Positions 5,972-6,668 of a stretch of DNA of 6,668 bases are shown here, in pieces. Under the pieces are notes generated by a model that was not told where the DNA came from, did not search any database, and worked only from the letters and a program-made list of their open reading frames with translations. Every line of letters starts with the position of its first letter. Within the stretch, counting starts at the first letter, position 1. Source of the DNA: DALYLB01 sp046154695 (GTDB lineage Bacteria; Acidobacteriota; Blastocatellia; RBC074); the NCBI GenBank assembly GCA_046154695.1, contig JBJXFI010000429.1, positions 1 to 6,668 on the forward strand, in the 5' to 3' direction. Position numbers and translations under genes: made by a program.

Positions 5972-6089
5972 GGGGATCGGATTTCAGTTGCGATGACGAG
6001 AGCACAGCCTCGCGGGGTACCGCACACGCGATCGCAGCCCGATCCGGGAGAATAAAGAACAAGCAACACCGGGTAAATCAAATGAAAAT

Positions 6090-6174
6090 ATCATCCACGA
6101 AGCCACAGGCACGAAGAAACACGAAGAAACACGAAGAGAAGGCAACCCTTCGTGCCTGTGGCTTCGTGGATGAT
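6090..6174. repeat. Long inverted repeat with 27-base perfect arms immediately before ssb
   Basis: The left arm (6090-6116) and right arm (6148-6174) are exact reverse complements over 27 bases; the left arm contains CCACGAAGCCACAGGCACGA. If a two-base bulge is allowed (6090-6091), pairing continues for five more bases to 6177. Left arm and loop contain two exact direct copies of ACGAAGAAAC (6111-6120, 6121-6130) and a related third (6131-6140). There is no coding capacity, so it looks like a non-autonomous dispersed palindrome. I recall similar CACGAAG-rich intergenic repeats in several phyla, unverified. I see no clear target-site duplication at its edges. As RNA it would form a very stable hairpin ending two to five bases before the ssb Shine-Dalgarno. 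Confidence 0.92.
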
Positions 6175-6179
6175 TTTCC

Positions 6180-6185
6180 AAGGAG
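6180..6185 (+). promoter_or_regulatory. Ribosome binding site of ssb
   Basis: AAGGAG lies six bases before the ATG at 6192-6194 and fixes the ssb start. It is only five bases from the perfect arm of the inverted repeat, so folding of the leader could influence its accessibility. Confidence 0.85.
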
Positions 6186-6191
6186 AAAGCA

Positions 6192-6632
6192 ATGGCCTCG
6201 TTCAACAAGATTATGATCGTGGGATATCTCGGAAGGGATCCCGAAATTCGCTACACGCCCCAGGGCACCGCGGTCTGCAACTTCAGCATCGCCACCTCCG
6301 AAAAACGCAAGGACAAGACCGGGGAGATGCAGGACATCACCACCTGGTTCCGCGTCACGGTCTGGGGGAGGCAGGCGGAGGTCGCCAATCAATACCTCTC
6401 CAAAGGCCGGCAGGTCTATGTAGAGGGGAGGCTCCGCATGGAGGAGTACACCGACCGCGACGGAAATCGCCGCACGGCGCTGGAGGTCAACGCCAGCGAC
6501 ATACAGTTCCTGACGCCCAAGGGGGAAGATAGCGGCGGCGGCGCCTTCGCTTCCCACTCCGAGCCGCAACAGCCCGCGGGCGCCGACATGGAAGGCCCTG
6601 GTAGCGACTCAGACTCCGATATACCCTTCTAG
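6192..6632 (+). CDS. ssb: Single-stranded DNA-binding protein SSB
   Basis: This 146-residue bacterial SSB has an N-terminal OB fold (about 1-108), starting FNKIMIVGYLGRDPEIRYTPQGTAV. Family-typical blocks are NFSIATSEK (30-38), TTWFRVTVWGRQAEVANQYLSKG (50-72) and VYVEGRL. A disordered Gly/Ser/Pro/Gln linker (112-138) leads to the acidic tip DSDSDIPF (139-146), which in characterised SSBs recruits repair and replication partners. It presumably acts as a homotetramer coating single-stranded DNA. The start is ATG with AAGGAG six bases upstream. It stands alone on the plus strand rather than between rpsF and rpsR, and is divergent from recN. Nothing after it can be assessed because the window ends 36 bases past the stop. 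It is a full-length gene, and whether it is the only ssb in the genome is unknown. Confidence 0.97.
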   Translation: MASFNKIMIVGYLGRDPEIRYTPQGTAVCNFSIATSEKRKDKTGEMQDITTWFRVTVWGRQAEVANQYLSKGRQVYVEGRLRMEEYTDRDGNRRTALEVNASDIQFLTPKGEDSGGGAFASHSEPQQPAGADMEGPGSDSDSDIPF

Positions 6633-6650
6633 TCATAACAGTTAGGGGGA

Positions 6651-6668
6651 TTGTCGGCGCGCCGACAA
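6651..6668. terminator. Perfect 18-base palindrome downstream of ssb at the window end
   Basis: TTGTCGGCGCGCCGACAA is its own reverse complement and starts 18 bases after the ssb stop. As RNA it could form a 7-bp stem with a GCGC loop, which would suit a terminator. The following bases, where a U-run would be expected, lie outside the window. The window ends exactly at the palindrome's last base, so it could be a longer structure or an assembly edge. Confidence 0.4.

Larger units (their letters stand above)
5737..6191. other. 455-base divergent intergenic region between recN and ssb
   Basis: The region holds the 5' ends of two divergently transcribed DNA-maintenance genes. From left to right it contains the recN leader (about 5737-5840), a short palindrome with a nearby -10-like sequence (5824-5851), a plus-strand promoter candidate (5864-5890), a 45-base triple repeat (5927-5971), and an unassigned stretch of about 115 bases. 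Then follows the long inverted repeat (6090-6174) that directly precedes the ssb ribosome binding site. I see no credible small gene: the open frames are upstream continuations of recN or continue plus-strand frames antisense to it, with no ribosome binding site or recognisable protein. Confidence 0.7.

Noticed and set aside
5737..6081. N-terminal extension of RecN by 115 codons
   Set aside because: The extension translates a tandem repeat and intergenic sequence, while the ATG at 5736 begins exactly where RecN proteins normally begin.
5927..6174. CRISPR array
   Set aside because: The 15-base units are directly adjacent with no spacers, and the long element is an inverted repeat with only a 31-base interior. 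Neither fits the repeat-spacer pattern.
6078..6569. Minus-strand open frame over ssb and the inverted repeat
   Set aside because: It is antisense to the clear ssb gene and begins in repeat DNA.

Overview
The window reads as an ordinary chromosomal housekeeping segment from a free-living bacterium with a moderately high-GC genome. Five genes lie on the minus strand (recN, miaB, a DUF151 'bifunctional nuclease', parA, parB) and one on the plus strand (ssb). From memory, the order miaB - DUF151 - parA - parB together with repeat-rich intergenic DNA is most like Acidobacteriota. This is a low-to-moderate confidence inference with no marker gene behind it. There are no phage genes, transposases, CRISPR arrays, tRNAs or rRNAs.

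Layout: 1-154 is a short AT-richer gap with a heptamer repeat running into the parB stop codon. Positions 155-2270 hold a tight run transcribed right to left: DUF151 (GTG start), parA (TTG start) and parB (GTG start, overlapping parA by 11 bases). miaB (2332-about 3759) lies 61 bases upstream of DUF151 and probably leads this operon. A 252-base gap (3760-4011) holds a possible miaB promoter and a double-hairpin repeat just after the recN stop. recN fills 4012-5736. A 455-base intergenic region (5737-6191) separates the divergent recN and ssb. It contains a palindrome near a possible recN promoter, three copies of a 15-base repeat, and a long inverted repeat that stops just short of the ssb ribosome binding site. 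ssb occupies 6192-6632, and the window ends in a perfect 18-base palindrome.

Working together: ParA and ParB are the ATPase and the CTP-switch clamp of chromosome segregation. RecN is an SMC-like protein of double-strand-break repair. SSB coats single-stranded DNA and recruits repair and replication enzymes through its acidic tail. MiaB modifies A37 of tRNA. The DUF151 protein has no settled bacterial role.

I found no new multi-gene system. The non-routine content is in the non-coding DNA: each larger intergenic gap carries a different kind of repeat or palindrome, and three consecutive genes use non-ATG starts.
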